This document shows, piece after piece, positions 16,515 to 25,036 of a stretch of DNA of 45,709 nt (positions are counted from its first letter, which is position 1; each line of letters starts with the position of its first letter). The notes below the pieces were generated by a model, which was not told where the DNA came from, did no database searches, and saw nothing but the letters and a program-made list of their open reading frames with translations. The stretch comes from Microcaldota archaeon (lineage in GTDB: Archaea; Micrarchaeota; Micrarchaeia; Micrarchaeales; Micrarchaeaceae). A program made the translations under genes and the position numbers. The DNA is taken from positions 1 to 45,709 of the forward strand of contig JAJZYD010000003.1 of NCBI GenBank assembly GCA_021806095.1. Direction: 5' to 3'.

Positions 16515-17810
16515 ATGGATGGAAATATTTGGGAGTTGTATGGAATTAATTCAAATCCATTTACTACAGACCCACTCTTAATAAAAGGTGGAATATTAAG
16601 AATTGAATGTTTTGTAGGTAGAGACAAGGAGCTACTTGAATTAAATAGAAAATTTCATTCAAGTGGAAATAGTAGAATACTTATAATAGGAGATGTTGGT
16701 GTAGGAAAGACCTCTTTTGTAAATTATGCTCGATTCAATGCAATAAAAGAAGGTTATTTTACACCTATACCAGAAATAGCAGTATTACATGACTGGGATG
16801 CTTTACAGTTTGTTATGAATACTTTATATTCTATCTACATAACCATAAAAAACTTTGATAATTATGTTGGTATTATATCAAAAGGTCAGTACAAAAAATT
16901 GGAAAGTCTTTTTGAAATAAATTCAAAATCAGGTTACAGTTTAGGATTAGATATTGCTGGTTTTGGCGGAAGTTATAGTCAGTCGAGAGTCGCACCAACA
17001 TTCGTGTTGTATAAGACTATTGTAGATTTAACAAAAGAAATTATAAATGAAATTTATAACAAAAAACAAAAAGAATTAATAATTCATTATAACAATCTTG
17101 AACGCATAGATTCAAATGATCTTGTAAGATTATTTGGGGACTTACGTGATTTCTTCCAAACACCACATGTACATTTTATTTTTGTTGGAAATTTAATGAC
17201 TAATAATGCAATACAAGGAATTTCACAGGTATCTTCTATCTTTTCTGAACCTATAATCCTTAGAAATATGAGTTATGATGAAGTGAAAGAGGTAATTGAC
17301 ATTAGATTGAATAAACTAAAAATAGAAGGCGTAAAACAAATAAAACCTTTTAATGATTCTGCTCTTAAAATGTTATTTGGATTGTATAATGGAAATATTC
17401 GGCATATATTGAATAGTTTAGATAAAGCAGTTACCTCATCAGTTAGAAATATACCAATAGTTCTCGATGATAATGATGTTGCAAGAATACTAAGCAACCA
17501 AATAGAAGAGACATACTTAAAGAATATAAAACCACGTGCAAGAGATGTTTTACTAAAAATAGTCGAGAGTGAAGAAATAACAAATAAAGGAATATCTAAT
17601 GCACTTAAAATGCCGAGACCACAAGTGTCTATATATTTAAGTGACCTAAAGAATAGTGGATGTATAGTATTGAGAAGGCAGGATGGTAAAGATAAATTTT
17701 GGACTTCAGCACCTCATTTTAAATGGTTGTTATTGAAAAAACCTCAATTATCAAAAGATTTAAATCAAAAACTATTAAGCACAGCAAAAGGATTTGTTGA
17801 TTTAGTCTGA
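16515..17810 (+). CDS. AAA+ ATPase with C-terminal winged helix and unusual Walker B
   Basis: Residues 1-45 (WELYGINSNPFTTDPL...CFVGRDKELLELNRKF) and Walker A IIGDVGVGKTS (about 57-66) follow the Orc1/Cdc6-ExeA-like P-loop style. The position of Walker B reads LIIHYNNLERID, with Asn-Asn in place of the acidic pair, so hydrolysis may be altered. Sensor region FVGNLM, lid helices to about 330 (FGLYNGNIRHILNSLDKAV), then a winged helix about 345-405 (NKGISNALKMPRPQVSIYLSDLKNSGCIVLRR). Candidate roles: DNA-binding ATPase of a mobile element or a defence/STAND-like protein. It follows the IS relic directly, which suggests a gene-acquisition site. Confidence 0.65.
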   Translation: MDGNIWELYGINSNPFTTDPLLIKGGILRIECFVGRDKELLELNRKFHSSGNSRILIIGDVGVGKTSFVNYARFNAIKEGYFTPIPEIAVLHDWDALQFVMNTLYSIYITIKNFDNYVGIISKGQYKKLESLFEINSKSGYSLGLDIAGFGGSYSQSRVAPTFVLYKTIVDLTKEIINEIYNKKQKELIIHYNNLERIDSNDLVRLFGDLRDFFQTPHVHFIFVGNLMTNNAIQGISQVSSIFSEPIILRNMSYDEVKEVIDIRLNKLKIEGVKQIKPFNDSALKMLFGLYNGNIRHILNSLDKAVTSSVRNIPIVLDDNDVARILSNQIEETYLKNIKPRARDVLLKIVESEEITNKGISNALKMPRPQVSIYLSDLKNSGCIVLRRQDGKDKFWTSAPHFKWLLLKKPQLSKDLNQKLLSTAKGFVDLV

Positions 17811-17863
17811 TTTTATCAACAAAATTTGACTTTTTCAACAAATTCAATTATTTTATGAATAAG
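17809..17863. repeat. Degenerate short repeats at the ATPase 3' end
   Basis: GATTTTATCAACAAA (17809) and GACTTTTTCAACAAA (17828) repeat at 19-base spacing, with a weaker ATTTTATGAATAAG unit about 20 bases further. The second unit and its flank (TTTGACTTTTTCAACAAA and four preceding bases, 22 identical bases in all) recur at 27356-27377, at the 3' end of dprA. They belong to the repeat family seen at 3323 and 41929-42115. Confidence 0.5.
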
Positions 17864-17983
17864 AATATTGTGGGACCATGGCTAAACAAAAATACTTTAT
17901 AAAGAAATTTATTCTAAAAGTAAAGTATAAAATAAATAGTTGAAATTATATTTCGTTGTTTGTCCAATAAAAAATCAAAAAAA

Positions 17984-18001
17984 CATAAGATTATTAAATT
18001 T
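17984..18001 (+). promoter_or_regulatory. Promoter-like motif shared with the Cdc48-like gene
   Basis: CATAAGATTATTAAATTT occurs here and, identically, at 18849-18866. The core AAGATTATTAAA also occurs before dprA (28374-28387, minus) and proS (30141). It probably combines BRE and TATA elements, possibly with a regulator site. Confidence 0.4.
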
Positions 18002-18031
18002 GTTTTTCCAAATCATTATATGGTGATAGAA

Positions 18032-18079
18032 ATGTTCGGACCTGATGAAGATCCCGGAATACCTTCATATACTTACTGA
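18032..18079 (+). CDS. Possible 15-residue micro-ORF
   Basis: MFGPDEDPGIPSYTY-stop. It has a better ribosome binding site than most genes here: GGTGAT (18022-18027) four bases before the ATG, and a promoter-like motif at 17984-18001. The bases CTGATGA...CTGA inside could alternatively mimic C/D boxes, but no C'/D' pair is present. The peptide is acidic and Pro/Tyr-rich; no homologue known to me. The flanking bases of 17864-18163 otherwise show no gene. Confidence 0.3.
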   Translation: MFGPDEDPGIPSYTY

Positions 18080-18163
18080 AAGTATTAATTATTAATTCTG
18101 AATCGCCTAAAATTTATGGAAAGTTCAAATAAAGGAATCTATTTATTTTATTTTTTCTAAAAG

Positions 18164-18484
18164 TTATTTATCTTTAGATTCTACTAATTCTTCAATGCTA
18201 TTGTCTTTCAAGAAAGAATCAACTTTTATGATTAGATCAGCGAGCTGAGTGCCTTTTTCAGTAAGCTTTATTTCTTTGATTCTTCCGTGCCTTTCATCAC
18301 TTACAATTCCAAGCTTTGTGCACCTATTAATAAAATTAATTGTATGAACATAGGTTATTTCACAATTTTTTGAAATGTTTGATATTGTACTGCCTTGAGG
18401 AATTGTTCTCATATACATAAGTACTTTGGCTTGTTTGTCTTTTAATATTAGTTTTTTAAACCTTATGAAATCACCACACAACAA
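18164..18484 (-). CDS. Winged-helix transcriptional regulator (MarR-like)
   Basis: A 106-residue DNA-binding protein. RFKKLILKDKQAKVLMYMRTIPQGSTISNISKNCEITYVHTINFINRCTKLGIVSDERHGRIKEIKLTEKGTQLADLI gives a helix-turn-helix followed by a wing and the typical LTEKG ending of MarR-like domains. The track starts at TTG 18484. GGTGAT at 18472-18477 (minus strand) lies downstream of that and is followed three bases later only by ATA, so the real start is uncertain. It is divergent from the Cdc48-like gene 394 bases away and may control it or the micro-ORF. Confidence 0.75.
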   Translation of the reverse strand: MLCGDFIRFKKLILKDKQAKVLMYMRTIPQGSTISNISKNCEITYVHTINFINRCTKLGIVSDERHGRIKEIKLTEKGTQLADLIIKVDSFLKDNSIEELVESKDK

Positions 18485-18848
18485 GATCTGTCAAATTATC
18501 CGTCAAGTATTTGATTAGTTTAATTTTATTTTGTTTTTCAGATTTATATATCTTTCTTATTGTTTTATAAATAATTTTCTTTATCTTAAAAATTATATAA
18601 TTATAATATATAAACCTTTATTTATTGAATTGACACATAATTTATATTTTAATAATATATTATGATATTTATTATATAATTGCTTTAAAATAAAAATGGA
18701 TTATAGATTAATATATTTATATAACAGTACAATAATAAAAATAATTTACAATCGACATTTAAATATTTATTAATTTATTTTATTGAAAGGATACATTTAT
18801 TATTTTATAAATATAAATCAAATATAAATTAACAAAGTAGAACAAAAT
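18485..18848. other. AT-rich intergenic region
   Basis: Almost pure A+T between divergent genes, with several TATA-like runs. No ORF, RNA gene or clear repeat found. Confidence 0.5.
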
Positions 18849-18878
18849 CATAAGATTATTAAATTTAAATTTTGTATT

Positions 18879-21677
18879 GTGAGAATGATGTCATCAAAGC
18901 AACCTAATAATCCAATAATAGTAAAGAGCGTAGTATCAAGCTCACATACAGCTCAACAAAATGCTCAGGCGCCAGCCGCTAAAAGCAAACGGTCAAAGCC
19001 CCTCGGCTACTACAGCATCAAAGACCGGATTATAGACATTATCTCAAGACAGAGCTTCATTGACGCACTGCTCATTTCAGTTGCATTCACATCAATGTTC
19101 TTTGTGCTTCCTTTCTATCCTTTATATGCATTTATCATTCTGCTAATTGTAGTTTTCGCCGCAACGCTCATACACCCTTTCTTAGGTTTGATTGTATATA
19201 TTGCGGTTATATTTCCAATGTTTATGTATCAAGTGCCCGTGCTTGCATGGCTCTTTATCATGGTTGCTACTGCAATCCTTGTTATAGGCTATATGCATTA
19301 TAGAACAATCCTATTCATCTTCATTATATTCTCGCTTGCTTTCTCACCCCTCGGCTATCTTTTCATTATTCCTATATTCCTATATTCTGTGCTGGTGCTC
19401 AGCAATAAGAGGGCTATTATAGCAATGCTCACTGCGGTATTTGCCATTATAATATTTTCAGCCATATCGGGAATATCAAATGCCGCTTACATATTATATA
19501 ATACAAGCCAGGCTCATACCTATATCAGTAATGGGTTTGGCAGCATTGTGCTTTTGGATGCTCCATCAAAACCTATAATAAATAATATATTTGCCGGGTT
19601 TGCAAGCGCTGCGGGCAGCTTCAGCAGTGGCAGCGTAATTGCGGCAGTTCCCAATTCATTCGGAGCTGTTGCATTGTCAACACTTGTAGGCTCTTTTGGT
19701 TATATTGTTGAGATACTTGTATTGATATTAGCAATAATGCTTATTGATTGGTATGCAGCAAACAGCAAATCAAAACTAAATGGAACTCTTGCGGCTGCAT
19801 TTGGCGTTATTTATCCAGCATTTTATATAATGGTAGCATATAACAATCCAATTTATTCCAGTATTCCACTTGTATTTCCTTTTGTAAGTTATCTGTTAGG
19901 CATACTTGTTATATTTGTATTTGAGTACAGCGGCATTGAAATTGTTAAGGTCAAGGAAGTAAAGAAGCAGGATATAAGAATGAAATTTGGAGAGGCATTT
20001 GAAGACTTGTCAGTGGGCAGCACTTCTGAAATATTTGAAAATATAGGGAATTATGAGCAGACAAAGAAAGAGCTGAAGGAAGCAATAATGCTGCCGCTTG
20101 AAGAGAAGGGAATTTCAAGAGCTTATAATATAAAACCTTCAAAAGGAGTTCTGCTTTTTGGGCCTCCTGGAACTGGGAAAACACTACTTATGAGGGCGCT
20201 TTCAAATGAACTTCATGCAGGATTCTATTATGTCAAAGCATCTGATTTAATTTCCGCTTATCCTGGCGAATCTGAAAAGAAGATTAATAAAATATTCTCA
20301 ATTGCAAGGAAGAATGCGCCTTGTATATTATTTATTGATGAAATTGACAATGTTGCAACAAGCCGTGAACAGGAAGCGGATGAAATAAGAAGGCATGCGC
20401 TGTCACAATTTCTTATTGAGATGGATGGATTCAAAGTTGTCAATAAAGTTGTTGTTGTAGGTGCAACAAACAGGCCGGACATGCTTGATTCTGCAATACT
20501 GCGTCCAGGAAGATTTGACAAACTCATTTATGTGCCTATTCCAGATGCGGCTGGAAGAAAGGAAATATTTGAAAAATATTTAAGAAATTTACCAATAAGC
20601 GACAATATTAATTTAGACGAGATTGCAGCAAAATCTGATAGATATTCCGGCGCAGATATAAAAGCGGTTGTTGAATCAATTGCACAGAGCGTTGCAAGCG
20701 ATGCGTTGCTGCACCATAAAGTTTTATCGATAACACAGAATGATATTTTATCTGCGATTGCTGCAACTAAGCCTTCTACTTCACTTGCCCAGATTGACAA
20801 ATATTTGCAGTTCAAGCTTGATTATGAAAGGAGCATGCATCACGAGCTTAGGAAAGTTGAAAAGGATGTGATGCTTGATGATGTTATTGGATTAGAAGAT
20901 GCAAAGAAAGCAATAAGAGAGGCGATTGAGATTCCATTGCTGCATCCGACATTGATGAAGAAATATGGCATTAAGCCAATAAACGGGTTGCTCCTTTTTG
21001 GGCCTCCTGGAAATGGTAAGACAATGCTTATGAGGGCAGTCAAGAATGAATTTGAAGGATTGACAATGATTGAGATAAGCGGTGCAGAACTATCTGAGCA
21101 AGGCATTGAGCGTGCAAATGCAACAATCAAAGAAACATTTAACAGAGCGCAGGAAAATGCACCGTCTATCATATTTATTGATGAAATTGATAGTATATTT
21201 TCAAAAAGAGAAGGTGCATCAGAAATAATGATACAAATAACATCCCAGCTCCTTGAAGAAATTGATGGGATAAGAAAAACAAATAATATTGTTGTTGTAG
21301 GTGCAACAAACAGGCCGGACATGCTTGATTCTGCAATACTGCGTCCAGGAAGATTTGACAAACTCATTTATGTAGAGCCGCCAAATGTTTCTAACAGGTC
21401 TTCATTATTTAGAAAATATTTGCAAGATGTTCCTATAATTCCAAATATTGATTACGATAAACTTGCAGCAATGTCTGAAGGTTTTACCGGCGCCGATATA
21501 TCAAATGTATGCAGAGAAGCAAAGACGGAAGCAATGGAGCACGAAATAAGCACCGGTACTGAAACTCCGATAACTATAGAGAATATAATTTCAATAATAC
21601 AGAATACGAAACCCTCTGCGCCTATTGACCTAATCAAGAGATATATAACATTTATAAGCAGATATGGAAGAGTATAA
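18879..21677 (+). CDS. Membrane-anchored Cdc48-like double AAA+ ATPase
   Basis: Instead of the N-domain of Cdc48/VCP, residues about 55-350 are a polytopic membrane domain of roughly 8-10 helices after a polar cytosolic leader. Two complete AAA modules follow: D1 with GPPGTGKT (428-435), LFIDEID and RPGRFDKLIYV; D2 with GPPGNGKT (708-715), FIDEIDS and RPGRFDKLIYV. The modules are exactly 280 codons apart, and 85 bases around the arginine fingers are identical (20449-20533 and 21289-21373), a gene-conversion sign. No protease domain is present, so it probably extracts or unfolds membrane proteins. GTG 18879 is used by the track; ATG 18885 or 18888 also fit a leaderless transcript. Confidence 0.9.
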   Translation: MRMMSSKQPNNPIIVKSVVSSSHTAQQNAQAPAAKSKRSKPLGYYSIKDRIIDIISRQSFIDALLISVAFTSMFFVLPFYPLYAFIILLIVVFAATLIHPFLGLIVYIAVIFPMFMYQVPVLAWLFIMVATAILVIGYMHYRTILFIFIIFSLAFSPLGYLFIIPIFLYSVLVLSNKRAIIAMLTAVFAIIIFSAISGISNAAYILYNTSQAHTYISNGFGSIVLLDAPSKPIINNIFAGFASAAGSFSSGSVIAAVPNSFGAVALSTLVGSFGYIVEILVLILAIMLIDWYAANSKSKLNGTLAAAFGVIYPAFYIMVAYNNPIYSSIPLVFPFVSYLLGILVIFVFEYSGIEIVKVKEVKKQDIRMKFGEAFEDLSVGSTSEIFENIGNYEQTKKELKEAIMLPLEEKGISRAYNIKPSKGVLLFGPPGTGKTLLMRALSNELHAGFYYVKASDLISAYPGESEKKINKIFSIARKNAPCILFIDEIDNVATSREQEADEIRRHALSQFLIEMDGFKVVNKVVVVGATNRPDMLDSAILRPGRFDKLIYVPIPDAAGRKEIFEKYLRNLPISDNINLDEIAAKSDRYSGADIKAVVESIAQSVASDALLHHKVLSITQNDILSAIAATKPSTSLAQIDKYLQFKLDYERSMHHELRKVEKDVMLDDVIGLEDAKKAIREAIEIPLLHPTLMKKYGIKPINGLLLFGPPGNGKTMLMRAVKNEFEGLTMIEISGAELSEQGIERANATIKETFNRAQENAPSIIFIDEIDSIFSKREGASEIMIQITSQLLEEIDGIRKTNNIVVVGATNRPDMLDSAILRPGRFDKLIYVEPPNVSNRSSLFRKYLQDVPIIPNIDYDKLAAMSEGFTGADISNVCREAKTEAMEHEISTGTETPITIENIISIIQNTKPSAPIDLIKRYITFISRYGRV
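20449..20533 (+). repeat. 85-bp identical repeat inside the ATPase gene, copy 1
   Basis: Identical base for base to 21289-21373, 840 bases downstream, encoding VVVGATNRPDMLDSAILRPG and the following RFDKLIYV in D1. Sequences on either side are diverged. Confidence 0.9.
21289..21373 (+). repeat. 85-bp identical repeat inside the ATPase gene, copy 2
   Basis: D2 counterpart of 20449-20533. Synonymous positions match fully, although the neighbouring D1 and D2 sequences differ at many positions. Confidence 0.9.
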
Positions 21678-21765
21678 AAAGCAAAGAATGCTGTATAAAA
21701 GGTTTTAAATATATTGATAGAGTAAATATATTGTAAAAAGATTATAATATATTTGTATACATATT

Positions 21766-22404
21766 TTGTACATATATTTTGGTGGTATAATAAACAACAT
21801 AATAAAATCAGAGCATGCGGTAAAAATTCTAATGGCAGCATTTCTATTATTTTTGTATATTCCATTTGCTTTTTCAGCGGGGCTTGGTTGGGTTTTAAAT
21901 GGTAATATAATTTCAGCATCAACATGCCTGCCAGTTCCAAATGCTAATATAAGTTCTGCTTATAACAGCAACGCTTCAAATATATCATCAGCATCAGGAG
22001 CATATTTGCTTGTGCTTGGAACTGGGAATTGGACTATTTTTGTAAAGGCGAGCGGTTACTATTCTGAGCAGTACGCAACTCCTTTTATTACAAATGGAGG
22101 ATTAACACATTATTTTGCACTCCTTCCTATAAATAGCAAGGTAAGCAACTGCTGGAAAAATATTTCAAATATAACAGGGCCATCATTTTCAACACCACAA
22201 AATATTTCTAATGTATCAGTACCGCCACAAGTAACAAATAAATCAAAAAATATAACCAGCGCTAACAGTATAAGCAACAAAACATCAAGCACCAACAATA
22301 ATTTAATAATGATAGTTGTTATAATAATTATAATAGCAATAATATTATTTATGAAAAAAAGGCACAAAAAAGAATCAATAGAAAGCAATTCACCTGCACA
22401 ATAA
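21766..22404 (+). CDS. Exported, C-terminally anchored protein with one beta-sandwich domain
   Basis: Signal peptide (VKILMAAFLLFLYIPFAFSAG), then a domain resembling carboxypeptidase-regulatory/Ig-like modules (LNGNIISASTCLPVPNANISSAYNSNASNISSASGAYLLVLGTGNWTIFVKASGYYSE), a Ser/Thr/Asn-rich stalk full of NxS/T sequons (likely N-glycosylated), and a C-terminal helix LIMIVVIIIIIAIILFM with a basic stop-transfer tail. It therefore sits outside the cell, anchored by the tail. The start is unclear: TTG 21766 is used by the track; GGTGG at 21781 is followed only by ATA codons; ATG 21832 would remove the signal peptide's basic residues. Between the ATPase and the S16 protease it may belong to the same membrane system. 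Confidence 0.7.
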   Translation: MYIYFGGIINNIIKSEHAVKILMAAFLLFLYIPFAFSAGLGWVLNGNIISASTCLPVPNANISSAYNSNASNISSASGAYLLVLGTGNWTIFVKASGYYSEQYATPFITNGGLTHYFALLPINSKVSNCWKNISNITGPSFSTPQNISNVSVPPQVTNKSKNITSANSISNKTSSTNNNLIMIVVIIIIIAIILFMKKRHKKESIESNSPAQ

Positions 22405-22595
22405 AAATAGGTAGATAATTTTTGTGAATCATAGAGAATTTATTATAATTCTAAAAATAAAATATAACAACAAAATAAAATTATATAATTATAATATATA
22501 TACATTATATAATATATTAAAAAAATATATTATAATATATTTCAGGTTTATTTCTGGTTTGGTTGCATTATCATATTTATTTGAATGGGGATTCA

Positions 22596-24578
22596 ATGAA
22601 AGATGAAAAAATAAACAAAAATAAAAAATTTAAAGCAAAGTATAATTTTAATTTAACAATGCTTTTCTTGGCTATAATAGCAATGTTTATAATTGTCATT
22701 CTGCCAATAAGTTCATCACAGATATATACATCATCAATATATGCGCCTGCCGTAATTATAAGCAATAATACAGGTATATTAACAATAATTTCGCTGAATG
22801 TTAGCAAAGGCAACGGATCTGTTTCAATAAGCGGCCCTTATAAAGTTGGAAATTCAACATTAACAAGTGCAACAGAAGGTGCAAAATATGCAGCGAAATA
22901 TTTGAATTTAAATTTTTCAAAATATAATTTTTCATATTATATAAAAAGTGATAATGCCAATGTATCAGGCCCAAGCGCAGGGGCGGCATTTACTCTTCTT
23001 GCAATTTCTGCATTAACCAACAAACCATTAAACCATAATTTTACTATAACAGGCACAATATCAAACAGCGGTGCAATAGGTCAGATTGGAGGTGCATTTG
23101 ATAAAATTAGCGCAGCCAAATCATATAATCTCTCATTTGTTTTAGTGCCAAATGCATCAAGTGATGATATGCTGTATTATCTTGCCCAATCAGCATTTAA
23201 TATTCCAATAATAGAAGTGTCAAATATAAATCAAGCTTATCAGTATGCATTTGGGAATTTAACTAAAGCAGAGCTCAAAGCAGATTCAACAAAGCTCAGC
23301 TTATACACAAAGCTCAATACAAATATAGGAAGCGCACCATACCAGTGCACAGGCTCATGCAACTACAGTGCATTCTCACAGCTTGTCAATTATACATTCA
23401 ACATGACAAATGAAAGCATAGATGCGCTTGCATCAAATCCAAACTTCAGCAATGAAACTTCGCAATTAAGAAGCTCAATGGTCCAGAATGTCAGGCTTGC
23501 AAGAAATGGTTATCTATATTTATCAGCTGATCTTGCATTCCTAAATTTTATTGATTCAAATTATTTTAACAGCTATAATGCTACAAAATCATCTGGCTTA
23601 TCAGAGCTTCAATCAATAAATAACTACTGCAATTCATTTTCCATTCCACAGCTCAATACAAACAACTATGAGTTTGTTATTGGAGGTGAATTAAGGCAGC
23701 AATGGGGTGAGGAAACAATCGCAACACTTTTGGGCAACTACAACCAAACTGATTTAACAACTGATGGAGTTCTTGAAAATTTGCAATTAGCCGGAACCGC
23801 ATATGCTTGGTGCAATGCCGCAAATGAGATGTACAATCTTGCAAGCTCGATGAATGGAAGTGCAATAAAGCCCAATGCAAATCTATCAATAATAGCAGAA
23901 TCAAGAATAGAGAGAGCCGCACCTTATGGAAACAGCACATATATGATTGGCGCAAGGAATGCCTATGCAGTGCAGAATTATCCACTTGCAATTTTTGAGG
24001 CAGATTATGCATATACAATGTCATCGGCAGCCCAATATGCAAATGCAAATCCAAGCAATGCAATCAGCAGAACTTTTGCATTGTCTGCAAATGCAACATA
24101 TGGAATATGGCCTACTGAATTTGCAGATGAATCATATTTTTATGCAAAAGAGGCTCAATTATCTTCAAGCAATTATAGCACTATGCTTGGCTTTGCTGTT
24201 AATGGTTATATTACCGCTGTTCTAGCATCAACGTTGAGCAATGATACAAAGATAATGATGCAGAATATGGTCCCTGGAAGCTTTGTTCAAAGCATTAATA
24301 TAACAAAGCCTGCTACAGTAATAACACCAACACTCAATCAAAGCGCAATCAATAACAGCCTTACAGCAATATCAACGTCGATGCGTTTGATGTTTGTTGA
24401 GCTGAGCGGTGAGATTAGTGAGGTATATGCAATTCTTGTTATCTTTGCTGTCATATCAGTAGTATTCCTAATATTAATCATATATCTGTTAATGAAAATA
24501 AATGCAAAACTAGACAAGCTCAAAAACAAAGAGATAAAGAGCATTGAAAAATCAAGTAAGCCAATTCATAAAAGATAA
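22596..24578 (+). CDS. Membrane-anchored S16-type (Lon-like) serine protease, COG1750-like
   Basis: One N-terminal membrane helix (about 19-37), then an S16 protease domain without an ATPase: catalytic Ser127 in VSGPSAGAAF and Lys170 in IGGAFDKISAA, 43 residues apart as in Lon. A long, Asn/Ser-rich, mostly helical region (about 240-610) and a C-terminal helix (ISEVYAILVIFAVISVVFLILIIYLLM) follow, with a short basic tail. The catalytic part is probably outside the cell, as proposed for the archaeal COG1750 proteases. The track start at 22563 adds 11 residues; GGGGATTCA directly before ATG 22596 favours the latter. Located after the membrane ATPase and the exported protein. Confidence 0.85.
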   Translation: MKDEKINKNKKFKAKYNFNLTMLFLAIIAMFIIVILPISSSQIYTSSIYAPAVIISNNTGILTIISLNVSKGNGSVSISGPYKVGNSTLTSATEGAKYAAKYLNLNFSKYNFSYYIKSDNANVSGPSAGAAFTLLAISALTNKPLNHNFTITGTISNSGAIGQIGGAFDKISAAKSYNLSFVLVPNASSDDMLYYLAQSAFNIPIIEVSNINQAYQYAFGNLTKAELKADSTKLSLYTKLNTNIGSAPYQCTGSCNYSAFSQLVNYTFNMTNESIDALASNPNFSNETSQLRSSMVQNVRLARNGYLYLSADLAFLNFIDSNYFNSYNATKSSGLSELQSINNYCNSFSIPQLNTNNYEFVIGGELRQQWGEETIATLLGNYNQTDLTTDGVLENLQLAGTAYAWCNAANEMYNLASSMNGSAIKPNANLSIIAESRIERAAPYGNSTYMIGARNAYAVQNYPLAIFEADYAYTMSSAAQYANANPSNAISRTFALSANATYGIWPTEFADESYFYAKEAQLSSSNYSTMLGFAVNGYITAVLASTLSNDTKIMMQNMVPGSFVQSINITKPATVITPTLNQSAINNSLTAISTSMRLMFVELSGEISEVYAILVIFAVISVVFLILIIYLLMKINAKLDKLKNKEIKSIEKSSKPIHKR

Positions 24579-24595
24579 TTTTATTTTTTTATTTT

Positions 24596-25018
24596 TTATT
24601 TATTTTTTTCATACTTTTTAAATTTTTTTAATAGCTCTCCTTTTTCTCCTTCACTTATTTTCTTGCGCATTTTATATCCTTTGATATGAGGGTCTGCTGC
24701 CCTCTCTTCATATAAAGGCAGAATATGCACATGGAAATGTAATATCTCCTCTTCATCTCCTATATTTGTTATAACTTTTATGCTTTTTGGCTTAAAAATA
24801 TTATTCACTTCAAGAGTAAATCTTTTTATAATTGGTGCCATATGAGATAATAATTTTGATGGTGCATCAGTCATATCTTTATAATGCCTCTTTGATACTA
24901 CCAAAAGATGGCCTCGTCTTACAGGATATTGATTTAGAGCAACGTAGCATTGCTTGTCTTCATAAAGTATTCCCTGCTCTGCAATTTTTTTTATATTGCA
25001 AAATATACATTCATCCAT
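24596..25018 (-). CDS. HIT-family nucleotide hydrolase/transferase
   Basis: N-terminal ECIFCNI with a CxxC zinc half-site, the conserved YEDKQCYVALNQYPVRRGHLLVVSKRHY segment, and the histidine triad HFHVHILP near residue 100. HIT proteins hydrolyse or transfer AMP from substrates such as AppppA, AMP-lysine or ADP-sulfate. It begins 18 bases after the adenosine-specific kinase gene on the same strand, so the two form an operon around adenosine nucleotides. AGGAAGG before the ATG supports the start. Confidence 0.9.
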   Translation of the reverse strand: MDECIFCNIKKIAEQGILYEDKQCYVALNQYPVRRGHLLVVSKRHYKDMTDAPSKLLSHMAPIIKRFTLEVNNIFKPKSIKVITNIGDEEEILHFHVHILPLYEERAADPHIKGYKMRKKISEGEKGELLKKFKKYEKNK

Positions 25019-25036
25019 AAAATCCTTCCTATTTTT

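Noticed and set aside
18042-18098. C/D-box sRNA (CTGATGA ... CTGA)
   Set aside because: No C'/D' boxes at the right distance and the bases are part of the micro-ORF.
20258-21367. Minus-strand ORFs (89, 95 and 175 residues) within the Cdc48-like gene
   Set aside because: Shadows; two share the same start sequence only because of the 85-bp duplicated segment.
22424-22606. 60-residue ORF before the S16 protease
   Set aside because: Tyr/Ile/Asn translation of AT-rich promoter sequence, overlapping the true start of the next gene.
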